Origin: Siderastrea siderea
Taxonomy: Eukaryota > Cnidaria > Anthozoa > Scleractinia > Rhizangiidae
Length of the DNA: 64,000 nt
Assembly: GCA_964030785.1 (NCBI GenBank)
Contig: OZ034968.1
Coordinates: 33,118,686-33,182,685 of the forward strand
Direction: 5' to 3'
Shown: in pieces, positions 1-11,641 of the stretch
Numbering within the stretch: the stretch's first letter is position 1
Layout: each line of letters begins with the position of its first letter
Translations under genes and position numbers: made by a program
Notes under the pieces: generated by a model
Database searches by the model: none
What the model was told of the DNA's origin: nothing
The model's input: the letters and a program-made list of their open reading frames with translations, nothing else

Positions 1-489
1 CGCGCAATTCCTCTTTCCTAAGAATCCTGCATTCTCTGTGGCAGGGCAACTTAATACATCTTTTGCCCCGACACAGCTACAAAGTAATAAAATAGCATAA
101 ATAATTTTTAACATCAAACAAATTGACCCTGGTAACAACTTTTCATACAAACTTAGGTGCGTACAAAGGCACGTTTATCGTGCGATGTGAGAGTTCCAAC
201 AGTCTAGATCTTGCGTGGGTTTTAAATTGACTGGACAGGCCGGCGTTTTGAGATCACAACTCTCCTGGGGAATAAAACAAACGTTTAGGGAGCTTTCGTG
301 TATAAGGACTAACTCTTTCCCTGTCAACAGGAAGGCTCTGGTCCTTCAATAGCCAGGGTTTCCTTCAATAAAGTGTGTTGCATAATACAGTTGTAGTTCG
401 TGACAGAAACAAACTTCTACGCCGCAACTGACCATTCTTATTATTACTTAATAATATTTCGTGGATCTCTAACATGCGAAGAGATACAG
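1..489. other. No gene recognised
   Basis: I see no convincing coding exon, RNA gene or complete repeat in this AT-rich stretch. It ends at a possible splice acceptor (487-489) in front of the weak candidate exon that follows. Confidence 0.4.
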
Positions 490-648
490 TTGCAACAATT
501 TTGGAGAAATCGTCATTTGGCAATAACTGTATTAAATGTGACCGAGTGTGACCGCGAGCGTACAAATTTTGACTTCTTTGTCTTGCTCACGGATGAAAAC
601 GGAACAAACACTATAATTAAAAGTGTAAAAATTAAGATCATACCTTAA
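490..648 (+). CDS. Possible terminal exon, product unknown
   Basis: An open frame follows an acceptor-like CAG (487-489) and runs to a TAA at 646-648. The peptide has a varied, protein-like composition (it contains VLNVTECDRERTNFDFFVLL) and no repeat bias. There is no in-frame ATG at its head, so if real it is a last exon spliced from upstream of the window. No domain was recognised and no AATAAA follows closely. It may equally be a chance ORF. Confidence 0.2.
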   Translation: MQQFWRNRHLAITVLNVTECDRERTNFDFFVLLTDENGTNTIIKSVKIKIIP

Positions 649-1070
649 CAGTTGCCCAGCTTTAATTCTAGGGCTGTATTTCAACAGCTAACCAGCGGCA
701 AATTTTACGGTTCTGCAACGGATTCTATCAATTTCGTAGTCTTCTTTCGTTCGTTTGCAGGCGGCGATCTCGTGAGCTAAAAGCCTGAAGAACTCCATTA
801 TGTTGCGTGAAGAGAGTGACTATATTCATCGTAACAATCTGCTGACTAAGGAAACGCCAGTGACAAGTAAAAGAACGAAGACAAATCCAGGAAACGACAC
901 CTGAAAAATACTACCGTCCATCTTGTTTTAAGTGTATAACCCTTGACCGCAACAGCACATTTCCTTCCTGGTCGTACCGGAAATGACATCTGAAATTTAA
1001 GCCAAAAATCCCTAACTTGCAAGTGACCAGTGATTTGATTGCCTTGCAAACGGGAATAGCTTTGACTGTT
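649..1070. other. No gene recognised
   Basis: Spacer between the weak exon and the first inverted-repeat element. ORFs on the minus strand here run through the neighbouring G-run and look like chance frames. Confidence 0.4.
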
Positions 1071-1486
1071 TTGCGTCCCCGGGGGGGGGGGGGGACTCCC
1101 ATATGAAAGGGACGGAGATGCTCGTCGCAAAATTAGAATTAAAACCCTAAAGGAGACCAATCGGGGCGTGGCTCAGGTTTTATTTGACCCCTAAAGGAGA
1201 CCATGCTTAAACAGACGACCAAATGAGAGATACAAGGATCAAAATTGCGCTCAAGATGTTTACATCGAATGCTGTATTCTGTTATTAGATTTTAGAAGCA
1301 CTGTCTTAAATCTTTAGTTTCCGTACATAGTCTACCCTAAGCGATACCTGTATGAGTAAAAATATTGGCTTTCTGTCCTGAACACCCTAAGTGAGACCAA
1401 AATCTGCAATTTACACCCCTAAGCGAGACGACGAGCATCCCTGTCCCTTTCATATGGGAGTCCCCCCCCCCCCCCGGGGTTGCGTC
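1071..1486. mobile_element. MITE with G/C-homopolymer termini
   Basis: The element has long terminal inverted repeats. The left end is CCC followed by 14 G and ACTCCCATATGAAAGGGAC. The right end is the reverse complement, GTCCCTTTCATATGGGAGT followed by 14 C and GGGG. TTGCGTC occurs immediately outside both ends (1071-1077 and 1480-1486), which fits a 6-7 bp target duplication. The interior has several imperfect copies of CCCTAAGCGAGACC and no ORF, so it is non-autonomous. The superfamily is not assigned. Confidence 0.75.
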
Positions 1487-2572
1487 TCACAGAATTACTA
1501 TAAAAAATAATATCTACAGGTACTAAAGGAGAACTCAAGGTTGGAAATTCCTAGACATACAGCAGGTGACCTTGCTATCACTGATATATATACTGTCGAC
1601 CACAATGCAACGCGCGCCTAAACGGAGGTTTCGTGGACCACGAAACCCCGAAGTTTTGCGTCGGCATTTGAAGGATGTGGAAATCTGTCTTCATCCAAGT
1701 CATCCTTCCGCAGAATGGATAGAGATTTTCTTATGGAGCTATGAAATGTATCAGGGAACTATTGGAGCAGTGTTGATTTAAAAAATGTTTTATTCTTCGG
1801 GTCACAAAAGCGACATTCGGACACTCGATGTTTCGCACAGCTCTCAACCGACAAGCGAGACCACGCGGAAAGTTTTTATTTATACTTCATATCAGAATAA
1901 TGTGGCTATGGACGATCTAGTGAGTTCATAGGGAGAAATAACAGAATTCTTATGGTTATGTGGTACTGAATGTGAGTGAATATCAAACTGACTACAGTAA
2001 TAAATGTTTCTGTAGATCGGACGTGACTGAGTATTCAACAAACCCCGCGGGTGACAAATCGCGGTCTTGCAACCGTTAGTGATAAAATAAAGTAATGTCA
2101 ATTGCTTTTACTCTACACTCCTTTCGAAATTTTAAAGAGGGGTATATTAAGGTATAAGTGCTGTTGAACATAAATGAATCAGAGAACTCATGACCCGATA
2201 CACTAAAAACCAAATGCGCTATGTAAATTTGAAAATATTTCTCTGACTGCGTGACGTGTAATGACTGTCAACGATGAATCGTATTTTATTACAGTCATCT
2301 GCAAGACTTATAAACCATAAAATTTAGCTCTTTCTATTGACAAAACGTATACACCTAACGAAGTGAACACCTTCATTTCCTTTCTTGGCTGCTAAAGGGC
2401 TCAAATCTAGCCGTTCAAATCTAGCCGTTCTCTCTCCAAAGGAATCAAAACATAAACAAACGCGCGCATTGCATTGTAGTCGACAGAGAGTCTTTAATCT
2501 GTCTTAGGCAAACGTAGGATTAGCCTGAGATTGCAGGCTCCTCTAATCACTCCCGGCGGCTAAGGCATTCGC
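1487..2572. other. No gene recognised; one weak small ORF
   Basis: A 58-codon ORF starts with ATG at 1605 and ends at 1781. It is basic at its N-terminus (MQRAPKRRFRGPR). I recognise no family and no splice support, so I do not call it a gene. A short doubled motif (CAAATCTAGCCGTT) lies near 2402-2430. Confidence 0.35.
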
Positions 2573-2734
2573 GCTGATTGACTGACTTACTGACTGGTTG
2601 ACTGTACGATTGTCGGATTGATTGACTGACTGATTGACTGTTTGAGGGGTTGATTAATTGGTTGATTGACTGACCGACAGATTGACGCACTAAATGACTG
2701 CAGGAATCAGGGATCGATCGATTGATTGATTGAT

Positions 2735-2776
<42 letters not shown>

Positions 2777-2781
2777 CTTGC

Positions 2782-2828
<47 letters not shown>

Positions 2829-2836
2829 CGATCGAT
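2573..2836. repeat. Degenerate tetranucleotide array (GATT)n
   Basis: The right half (about 2717-2828) is nearly pure GATT. The left half is a decayed form with GACT, GGTT and CGATT variants, which suggests an older array that re-expanded on one side. The long minus-strand ORF rich in Q, S, I and N is simply a translation of this repeat. Confidence 0.9.
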
Positions 2837-5800
2837 GGACCAATTGATCCAAGTCCTTTTTGTGCGGACGCAGTATGTATCTTTACATCCGCATCTTTGC
2901 CAGCATCTTAGTGTTGTTTAATTGTTTGTTTGTTTTGTTTTGTTTGTTTGTGTTTCAGTTTGCTACCAGTTTAATTTAATTATCATTCCTGAGTCGAAAG
3001 TTTGTTGGGACAGCGGTTTTCTAGGGTTAAGGAGGTTTATTTAACGAGGTGGAGGCGTCGAAGTAAAGGTGTGGTCAGAAACTTCGGGTGCTTTTGGTTT
3101 TGTTTCTCAGTAATCTGGATTGGCTTCTGACATATTTATGAGCAATGGGTGGTTCACACAAAGGGACATGTTTCCGCGAGTTGAAATAGGAACAAGTTCG
3201 CAGGACTTGTCCCTTCGTGTGTGCCGACCTTTAGGTGAGAGTTTAACTCGTCTGTATAAACTGCCAGCAATTTTTGGTTAATTTCACGGCAATTTGATAA
3301 CAATTTTGAGTTCGCCTTTGTATTTCTTATAGTAATTCTCGTGAGACGTAACCCAATCAAAACTATATTCTGATGGTGAGCTATTTTATTTATGTAGTTT
3401 GCAAGGCAATCGAATTACTAGTCAATTGCAAGTTAGTAATTTCCCGTTTTATTTCCGGTACGATCAGGAAAGGAATATGTTGTTGCGGTCAGAGGTAATA
3501 CACTTGAAATAAGATGGACGGTTGTATTTTTCAGGTAGTCCGGCAGATAAGTGTCAAATCAGGGGTGAGTACTGCACTTTATGATAAAAGCGTCAAACTG
3601 GGGACATCAATACTTGACATCATGGAGAACACTTTGAATATTTGAGGCAATCGGGATATGGTCTGTGTCAGCCAAGAGAGGGCGGTAAAAGTACTGGGGG
3701 TAATTATTCAAAATGGCCGCCGCCAGCGATACTTCTTTGGTGTAGAAACATACAGCCTAATTGTCTAAAACAATGTCTGATCCTAACGGTCTACTGAAAC
3801 ACGTTCAACGATTACAATAATGCTATCAAAATTGAAACAGGTTTCTGAGAATGAAAAACTGGACAGATAATTCGGAGGACATAATTGTGCAAATTAGAAA
3901 TTTTAATTAATTCACATTTGATGATTGCATAGTTGTAGCTTATTTTTTGACTAATATCGTCTCAAACTTTATACGATACAACCATAAATTGTTCTTTCTA
4001 ACTGGTAAAAGAATGTACTACACTGTGTTATTTTTCCTGAGGGCTGAAAAATGGCCAGAAATAACAAAAAAGTTGTCTTGAATTAGGTTAGTTAAAGAGT
4101 CTTGACTTATGCAGCCGAAAAAAATGGAACCGCTACTGATTGTCCAATTTTATTATAATTATTTTTTGTTTGTCCACTATACCAACCACAAGAGTAGCTA
4201 AACAGCCATAGATACCTATTGCAAAATAATTCCACTGTTTGAAGGGGATGTCTTTGATACTCGTGGCCATCTTGGGTGTTATCTACATGCACAACTCACT
4301 TGTACTTCTAAAAGCATGTGGAAATGTATATGTTTTGTATGCAGCGATTCGATTCCGGTACTTGTATAAGAAAACATAAGTTACTACAACCGGACATGCA
4401 AATTCATTCCTGAAAACATTAAATGCCAAGGAAAGCTTTCATGCACACCAGGTGAGCACTCGTACTCTATGTGTTAGTTCAAACGGCATCGCATCTAAGG
4501 TACAAAATTCTCGCAGCACGAAACCGAGCCTGTGCCGAGCTGTACGAATACTATGGGCGCACTGAACGATTGCAATAACATTTCTGGCAGACGGAAGGAG
4601 TTCAACATCCTGGCCTGGGATAGCAAGATCAATCCATCGTAAAGGATAGTTCTGTTGGAAGATTTAAGAACTTAAGAAGTAAAGAATGCTATTTTATATC
4701 CTAGAATTGCCACGAGGTACGTGTCCTTGGTTTGCACCTGTAGATGAGATAATAATGCTTAAAGCTGACACACTACCGAGAGAGTTGTACTCTTAACGGA
4801 TTATTCTACTTCCTCCCCACAGACAGTGACTGGTTCCAGACGATGTTTGAATTCGATGTTGGCTAACAAACTGGAATGCGGACAAGACTTTTACTCCGGT
4901 CCTTTGTGTAACTCGCGTAGTTCAGTGCGTCAAACAATAGCAGGTGCAATGCATACGCCATGTACTAGACGGCACCATGCCGTGTTTTACGGAAAGAAGA
5001 AGGTGCATAGCTAGATCGCTATAGAGTAGGCTCACTGATGCTACGGGTATCCCCGCATTGCATATGGTCGCGCAATTCACAGCAGCACGCAGACTATATT
5101 CTTTCAAACTTAAAGAATTAGACCTCGTCGCTACTTCCAACATCTGATAACAATGTGAATAAAACGTTTTTCAGAGATTTTAGAAAACATACTGCGTCAT
5201 CTGCACAGAAGTCCCTTCAGTAAACCCTCATTTAGACACTGACAGGATAAAAAGCTGGCTATTTGTGGGCCTGGTGCTCTTTTGGCGCCAAACTGCCCAG
5301 TCCGACAAAATTTGGTTGTATTTAACAGAACGAATCAGTTAATCGAGAGCTGTAAAGACTACAGACGAAGGAGTAACTGAATTTTCCAAGGAGTAATTGA
5401 ATTTTGGAAATCTGTTTTGGAACTTACTGTGCTTGAGTCGTTACTGTAGCTGACTTAAACTGATGAGAATGGGAAATAAAAGCACAAATAACAGAATAAA
5501 TGGCGTGTGTAGTAACGCAAGCTTCTATGTTCTTTAACTGCATCATAGATGCCGTGAAACAGTTAAACAGGTAAGCTTGAAAGAGGCCACCAAAATTATT
5601 GAGGAGAAAACGAAGTGTAGTTAAATCATTCGACCAGTGTAATTGAATTAATTAAATATCTAATTTGCATAATTTTGACCGAGAATAAAACGATCCTCTG
5701 AATTCACTTAAATCACCCCGAAAAATGTTAATGTTTTGTTTTGATGGAACATTCACCAAGCAGACATAACTAACATGACAATTCAACACTGTATCAACTT

Positions 5801-6470
5801 AATTTTACTTCATTTTCCCAATAATAGTCTTTATAGAGTGAATGACGGTCTTATTGTGTTACCACTTGACCCACTTCTTGCTGATACCGTTAACAATGGC
5901 CAGTTTGAGACTCTGTCGTTTCAACAAGTCTCGATAATTTGAACTTTTTTCACCATATTTCTAAAGTAGCATGATGTATGTGTTACTGGTATAAATGTTA
6001 GATTTTTTGGATAAATATAAGGTCGGCAGCAGACATCTCAAAATTGGCTAATTTGGACTCGACGAAAGGGCCATTTTGAGGGCTCCGGGTGTCGACAAAA
6101 TCTGCCTCAAAATCTCGGCTATACTGAAGATTTTACTAAAAAACGAAATGTACTTTCATTAGTCCAATATCAACCTTGTCTCGTACAGAAATTTTGAAGG
6201 AAATCGAAATTTGAACAAATTTGAGTGGGCGAAAGTTACGTGGACAGCTACTTAAATGCGTTACTGTGCAACTTGGTTCGTTAATACCTTGTGTGAGTTC
6301 AAGAGAAATGGGCACTGATTTGAACAATCACCGATAGGATTCACAGGTTCTAATTTGAAATTTTAGATTTCCTTTTTTTTTTTTAGTTTCCCATTTCCAT
6401 TTTCAAATTCTCATTCCCCATACCCCATTCCCCATTTTTCATTTCCCGTTTTAGTAACATGCGTCCCTCA
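2837..6470. other. Gene-poor stretch
   Basis: I see no supported gene in these 3.6 kb. A T/G-rich tract (TTTG units) lies at about 2920-2955. An ORF at 4826-5014 follows an acceptor-like CCTCCCCACAG and is rich in Cys and Arg, but has no partner exon and no recognisable domain. Several other 60-70 codon frames look random. Confidence 0.4.
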
Positions 6471-6477
6471 CCCCACC

Positions 6478-6519
6478 ACCCCCCCCCCCCCCCCACACAC
6501 ACACACACACACACACACC
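6478..6519. repeat. Poly-C followed by (AC)n
   Basis: A C-homopolymer runs to about 6493, followed directly by about 12 AC units. It is a compound simple repeat. Confidence 0.9.
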
Positions 6520-6595
6520 TGCTCACCCCTGATTAACACACAGACTGAAATGTCAGCTGTTTAGATCCCCTCCGCCTAGCCCCCGAGCCACCTGG

Positions 6596-7410
6596 TCCTT
6601 TTCACTTGCCTACTTATGCCTGTTGCCATGCACAACAGCATATTTAGTTTCAAGGTTCCTGTATTTCCGAGAAATCACGTGACTTCATAGAACCTCACCT
6701 CAGATTAGCATATGATGCTTGTTACCTCGGTTTAAATTCAGTGTTTACAAGGATAAAAAATTCAAATTAATCCTTCGCTGTAGGAAATTGCTTCCAAACC
6801 TGAGGGAAAAAGCTTTAGCAGAGTTTAAGCTAAACGAGCAACTCTCTGTCTGTGCTCAAAAGACGATATATAAATAACGGTATGTCTGTTTAAGTTAATT
6901 CCTCCAGTAGAGATATTCGCTCATTCATACCCAACGTTTTCCACTACCAGTTAGCTAGTATGATACCAATACTTATTTGTAGACTTTGTTGAGGAAATGA
7001 TCATGGAAAGCCAGTGATCTAAATCCAGCCGTCTCAGAAGAAATTGTTCGCGTGAATCGCGTTGCATCCGTGATGTGACTAACGAACACACAGAAACACA
7101 CGCGACAATTAACTTGATGAAAACGGGGATGGTTTCTTCATCCACCATCTCCTAATACACAGCGCAAGGAAAACAAACTTTTAATGTGCTCACACAAATA
7201 ACATTAAGTGATAACCCTGGATGATTGTTGTTGATTTTCAGAGTGAATCGAGGCAGCTTTCAGTTTCCACTCCATTCCACGGTCGATTGACTTCAGGTTG
7301 TTGTTCGCCTTCCGTGATCTGTGATCAGAGTTGTGAGATTCTCAGGTTTCTTTCGTCTTGAAACTTATCTTTTTTGTGCACTTTGTTTATTCAGTTTTAA
7401 CCACAATTTT
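6596..7410. repeat. Dispersed repeat, copy 1
   Basis: This stretch is similar over most of its length to 32225-33530. Shared blocks include GCATATTTAGTTTCAA, the passage after AAATGATCATGGAA, and the end with CAGTTTCCACTCC. The 3' part is also repeated in shorter form at 7436-7790. It has no long ORF. It is an old non-coding repeat or segmental duplicate; the family is not known to me. Confidence 0.6.
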
Positions 7411-7435
7411 CTGAGCTCAGAGACTGACCGATTCG

Positions 7436-7790
7436 GTTTAAATTGACTGTTTACAGGGATAAGTATTTCAAATTAATCCGCCTTCGTTGAGGAGAATCAC
7501 TATAAACAATGTTTCCTAACTGGCGCGTTCAAAGTGGAACGAGCAACTTCCTGTTAATGGAAAAAAAACTGGATAGACTACCGGTGTCTGTTTAAATTTA
7601 ATACTGATTTGTAGACTTCGCTGACGAAATGATCATAGAAAGGCAGTGGTCTAAATCCAGTCGAATCAGACGAAACTGTTCGCGTGAGACGTGGGGTTTC
7701 ATCGGGGACCATAAACACAAGCCAGAGGGAAACAAACTTGATGTAGCCAGGCATGGGTTTATTATTCCCCAGCTCTTAATACACAACAAA
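7436..7790. repeat. Dispersed repeat, partial copy 2
   Basis: Partial second copy of 6727-7140, about 700 bp downstream of the first. It shares TTCAAATTAATCC, then GAAATGATCATAGAAAGGCA, then the passage on to TTGTTCGCGTGA. It is divergent and non-coding. Confidence 0.55.
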
Positions 7791-8467
7791 GATATTTATA
7801 TTTATAACATAGAGGGCAAAATTACTGATTGCTGATTGGTTGAGACAGGGGGCATTTTTTCTTAATTTTCTTTCCAACGAGGGCAAAATTACTGACTCCT
7901 GATTGGGCAAGCGCCAAAAATACTCGCATTTGATTGGCTAAGCGCGAGAGCGCGCCATTTGCATTTTGTAAGCGTCTTGAAACGAAAAGCAGATTTTGAA
8001 TTGGATTTGAGCTGTTCAACACAAGAATATAGTTTCAGAATTTAAATTTAGCCGAGTTGGTTGGCAAAAATGGTATGGAAATCGGCTGATAGTTCGAAGA
8101 GAAATTCCAGAAGGTGAACCTGAACGTTTTACGGGAAACAGCAAATGGTTATTTGTTCTAAAACTACCGAAAACCTTGGTTAATTCAGCGAGCAAGAGGT
8201 CGCTTCGCAACTCAGGTAAGCTTAAATAAATTTACTTACTTAGTTTGAGTTTTGAGTGTGAGTTTGTCAACGAACTAGAATTGTAATTATCTCAAAAGAT
8301 GAACATATGCATAAAAGACAGTTTCTTTTTTTTGTTCTGGACGCTGAGTAGCAGTTTAATAAACTGCTTGTGTGGAGAATTGTTTATTCTGAGTGCCGGC
8401 GGCGGATTGTGTTTCGACGTGCAATGAAAAGTTTTCAGAAAATTTTGCCCTCTGTGTTATAAACAAG
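7791..8467. other. No gene recognised
   Basis: Contains two copies of GAGGGCAAAATTACTGA (near 7811 and 7878) beside related ATTGG boxes, which looks like the end of another short repeat. No coding evidence. Confidence 0.35.
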
Positions 8468-8550
8468 TAATCGCATAGAGCCCTCGTAGAATTAAGGATA
8501 AATTTTCACTTGTATTTTCAAAGTTTTCACAAATTGCCCTCGTCGCTACG

Positions 8551-8593
<43 letters not shown>

Positions 8594-8629
8594 ATTTATC
8601 CTTAATTCTACTCGGCCTCATGCGATTAC
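8468..8629. repeat. Foldback MITE
   Basis: The two halves are inverted copies of each other. The left arm runs from TAATCGCATAGAG to CACAAATTGCC, a centre of about 15 bp contains GTCGCTACGCGAC, and the right arm ends CTCATGCGATTA. Each arm is about 70 bp. Non-coding. Confidence 0.8.
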
Positions 8630-8724
8630 ATATACTAATTTATGCTGACAGAAATGACATTTTATTTTCCCATTATCATTTTTCTAGTTAATATGCTGTC
8701 TGTGATATTGTTGTTAACAGGCCC

Positions 8725-8738
<14 letters not shown>

Positions 8739-8760
<22 letters not shown>

Positions 8761-8925
8761 TTGATCGAATTAAATTCGACTTTAGCACGGCAGTTGCACG
8801 ACTTTTGAAATCAAGTCGTGCTACTGCCGTGTAGCACGGCAAGCTTTGTCCGTGGCACACGGCAGTAGCACGACTTGGTTTCAAACGTCGTGCAGCTGCC
8901 GTGCCGAACTCAATTCATAAATTAT
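8739..8925. repeat. Inverted-repeat element with GTCGTGCTACTGCCGTG motif
   Basis: The motif GTCGTGCTACTGCCGTG and its inverse recur four or five times in head-to-head order, flanked on both sides by TTTCAAACGTCGTGC and CCGAACTCAATT. It looks like a MITE with a nested second copy. Non-coding. Confidence 0.7.
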
Positions 8926-9570
8926 AAATACATTAGAATACATTTTAAGAGGCCTTTTATGTTTTGTTTTCGGCAACAGCTGTTTTATTTGACTGAATTA
9001 AATTTGAAGTCTGGAACCAAGTCATGCTACAGTCGCGCTACAGGCACTGAGCGGGGCTCACTCGCACAAAAACACGCCGAGAAGTAATAATTTCATATTT
9101 ACAAGTTTGCTTACAAGGAAAGATCAGTCTCCTACACACGCATTCTTTTTTAGATTTGGCTTATTAATTCAAGCAATAACCAAGTTCTTAATAAGGGTGG
9201 CTTACGAGATATTGAGTCGGAAACTTCAAAACAGTTTTAGGCTGACAAATAATCATTTAGTTAAAAACTAACGTTTCAGGCTTCGGTTGGCATTTAGACC
9301 ACCCTTCACTTGTTGGATGTGCATAGGCACCAAACATGAGGCTATTTTAAACAAAGACAACTATGAAACATATTTCACTGAATTACTGTATTCCATAAAC
9401 ATTAAGAATTCGCTTTCTCAATCTCTCAAGCGTAACTTAGCATGCATGTATCATTAACATATCAGACGCCTTTTGCCCTCTTAAATGAGATTTTAAGGAA
9501 ATTGGAGCACTTTCACTGAAAGAGCATATTTATAAAGTATTTATTTTACCTCTTTGTACGCATCTTTCAG

Positions 9571-9625
9571 TTGCCTGTGATACATTTCAGTTTAGAGGCC
9601 TTTCATATCCACAAAATCTTAAAAG
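9571..9625 (+). other. 5' UTR exon of gene A
   Basis: A 55-nt block bounded by a good acceptor (CATCTTTCAG) and donor (AAAAG/GTAAGC). The same block with matching splice sites recurs upstream of locus B (20375-20428) and gene C (36406-36459). Conservation of both the exon and its borders across three copies supports a non-coding leader exon. It has no ATG. Confidence 0.6.
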
Positions 9626-10384
9626 GTAAGCCTTTCAAAAGAAACTATCATCAGTGGAAAGCTAAAGCACCGCAAGCTTTCATTTGAATGGCCCCACTTC
9701 AAGAATATATTTTAAGAAAAGAAAAGAAGACACATTCAAAACAACAGAGAAGTAAACCAAACATTGGAGGCAAACGATTTTGGTGGCAAACGATTCCTTT
9801 TTCCCTCAGTCCTCTATTGAAGGTTGTTCTCAAGGAAAACAGAAATTTGGGGGAGGCTTGAGATAGCGAGAGTGACTGTGATACAAGTTACTGCCTTATT
9901 GTGCTTGCAGTAAGGCCTTCAACTTTGGCTCTTCAATGTCACTATCGTAGCGTTTACATTTTAACGTTCAACGAAGCTTTAGGCCATGACAGGACACCTT
10001 TGTAGGCGGACAACAAACTACTGCAAAACGATTATCATCAAAGGGGAAGGGGATTTGATTAGAGGAATTCGAGATAACAAGCAGTTCCCGTATACACGTA
10101 GATCTTCTGTCAGGTCATTTTTCGACCATTGAAAATATTCCAACAAATCATCCCTATCTCTTGTGCTCTAAATATGGCTGCCTATTTTCCCTAACCGTAA
10201 CTGTTAGAGTGTCTTACAACAGCGGCATTTCCTACAGAATTTTAAACCGGCATTATAACCTGTGAAACGTGGCCATATTCACGTCCTACTGTCCCCACTC
10301 CCCTTAGTTGTAAAAACCAAGCAACAATCATAAGTAATATAAGAAAACTGTTTTATTAGGTTGAACAAGAACCAGTTTTTCTCC

Positions 10385-11102
10385 ATGGCTGGTGCGGTAC
10401 CAACAGCTTCATCCACCAGGGAGACGACAAATTATGCTCGGTTGTGTCGTCTCCTGGTGGAGGTTGGAACTCAGGCCCTTAGAGACACATTCAATACCAT
10501 CCACCCACCAGCTAATCTGCACATTGTTCTAGCGGGAAACAAAGCTACATTGCAGCCACTGAGAGCACGAAAGGTAATCAACCCGACACAGTGGGGCAAG
10601 CTCTTCCCCGCCATTTCCTCCTCTGTTTCAAGTGCATCGTTCGACATCACTCTGTTGATGGTCTTATTGAGAAACCTTTGTGGTTTAGCTACTCCTGTAT
10701 CTGGCTGGGATGCCCTTCCTGCTGCAACAGACGCGAGTCTCGAAGCAGATATCGCACGCATTAAGTACTTCAGAAACACTGTGTACGCGCACGCAGAGCA
10801 GACCTCTGTTGACGATGTGACATTTAACAGATATTGGAGTGAAATCCGGGACGCGCTGGTACGGCTGGGGGGAGTTGCCTACAGGGCAGCTATTGACAAT
10901 CTTGAAACAGAATGCATGGACCCTGACGTGGAAGAATATTACAAAGGGCTCCTTCGCCAGTGGAAAAACGATGAGGACAACATAAAAGACGAGTTGAAAG
11001 AAATAAAAACCCTCATTGACATTGACATAAAGAACCTTACGAAAAAGCTTGATGACCTGGTGACGTCGACTGTGTCTTCTAAGAAGGAAACTAGCGATGA
11101 AG
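10385..11102 (+). CDS. Gene A, exon 2: DZIP3-type HEPN domain of a HEPN-TRIM-NHL protein
   Basis: This exon codes residues 1-239 of an about 828-residue protein. The ATG at 10385 (CTCCATGG) was chosen because the frame opens at a splice acceptor (TTTTATTAG, ending 10359) and all three paralogues keep this ATG (MAGAVPTASS). The domain resembles the HEPN domain of DZIP3-like proteins: an all-alpha region with FRNTVYAH near residues 129-136, giving the R-x5-H motif typical of HEPN RNases or RNA-binding folds, followed by SVDDVTFNRYWSEI. The exon ends GATGAAG/GTGAGT in phase 1, which matches the next exon exactly. A charged helical tail (residues 200-235) follows the domain. A role in RNA or ubiquitin-linked defence is inferred only from the domains. 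Confidence 0.85.
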
Positions 11103-11641
11103 GTGAGTTTTAACCTCTTCTCAAATATTTAAAGTTCGAGGTTTACACGATAGCAACAATCTTTGTCTCATTTCCCCAGTGCTGACTATTTATAATGACT
11201 GTTTTACTTACAAAACTGAGGTTACACAAACACAGGTGGCAGAAGACTGACCTTAAGTGAATTGTTCTTACCAGTACAGTGACAAAATAACGTGCGGAAC
11301 ATTCGAGTCAGGGATGTGAGTTTGTTCACGTAGTTTTTTGTTGCTATGCTGGGCAGTGCAATTTTTGTTGTTTCAGTGCTTTCGCAATTTTTACAGCGGC
11401 AGAACTGGATACTTACGTTTCTTCCTTATCGGCAGCATTGTTAGATTAAATTCAACTAACAGTCATTGTATTCTGCATATTTACTGCATGAACTATGCAG
11501 GAACTATGCAGGGACTGCAAGCTTGTATTCCCTGCCTTTTCAGTTCAGTTATCAATCCTCTGGTACCTGTAAGTAAACTACCAAAAAATATCATCGAAAT
11601 GACCTTTTTACTTACCCTATTTTATTTGTTCCTTTCTGAAG
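11103..11641 (+). other. Intron 2 of gene A
   Basis: Bounded by GTGAGT and TTTCTGAAG. The last 300 nt happen to be open in the frame of the next exon and include an ATG (MTFLLTLFYLFLSEG) that is partly conserved in gene C, so an alternative transcript starting inside the intron is possible. Confidence 0.6.

Noticed and set aside
2547..2852. Minus-strand ORF of 101 codons rich in Gln, Ser, Ile and Asn
   Set aside because: It is the translation of the GATT microsatellite, with no non-repeated coding part.
4826..5014. Cys/Arg-rich ORF after a good acceptor
   Set aside because: No partner exon, no domain and overlapping ORF on the other strand; left as part of a gene-poor stretch.
10471..10779. 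Minus-strand ORF over the HEPN exon (also at 43087-43485)
   Set aside because: Shadow of the conserved plus-strand HEPN exon.
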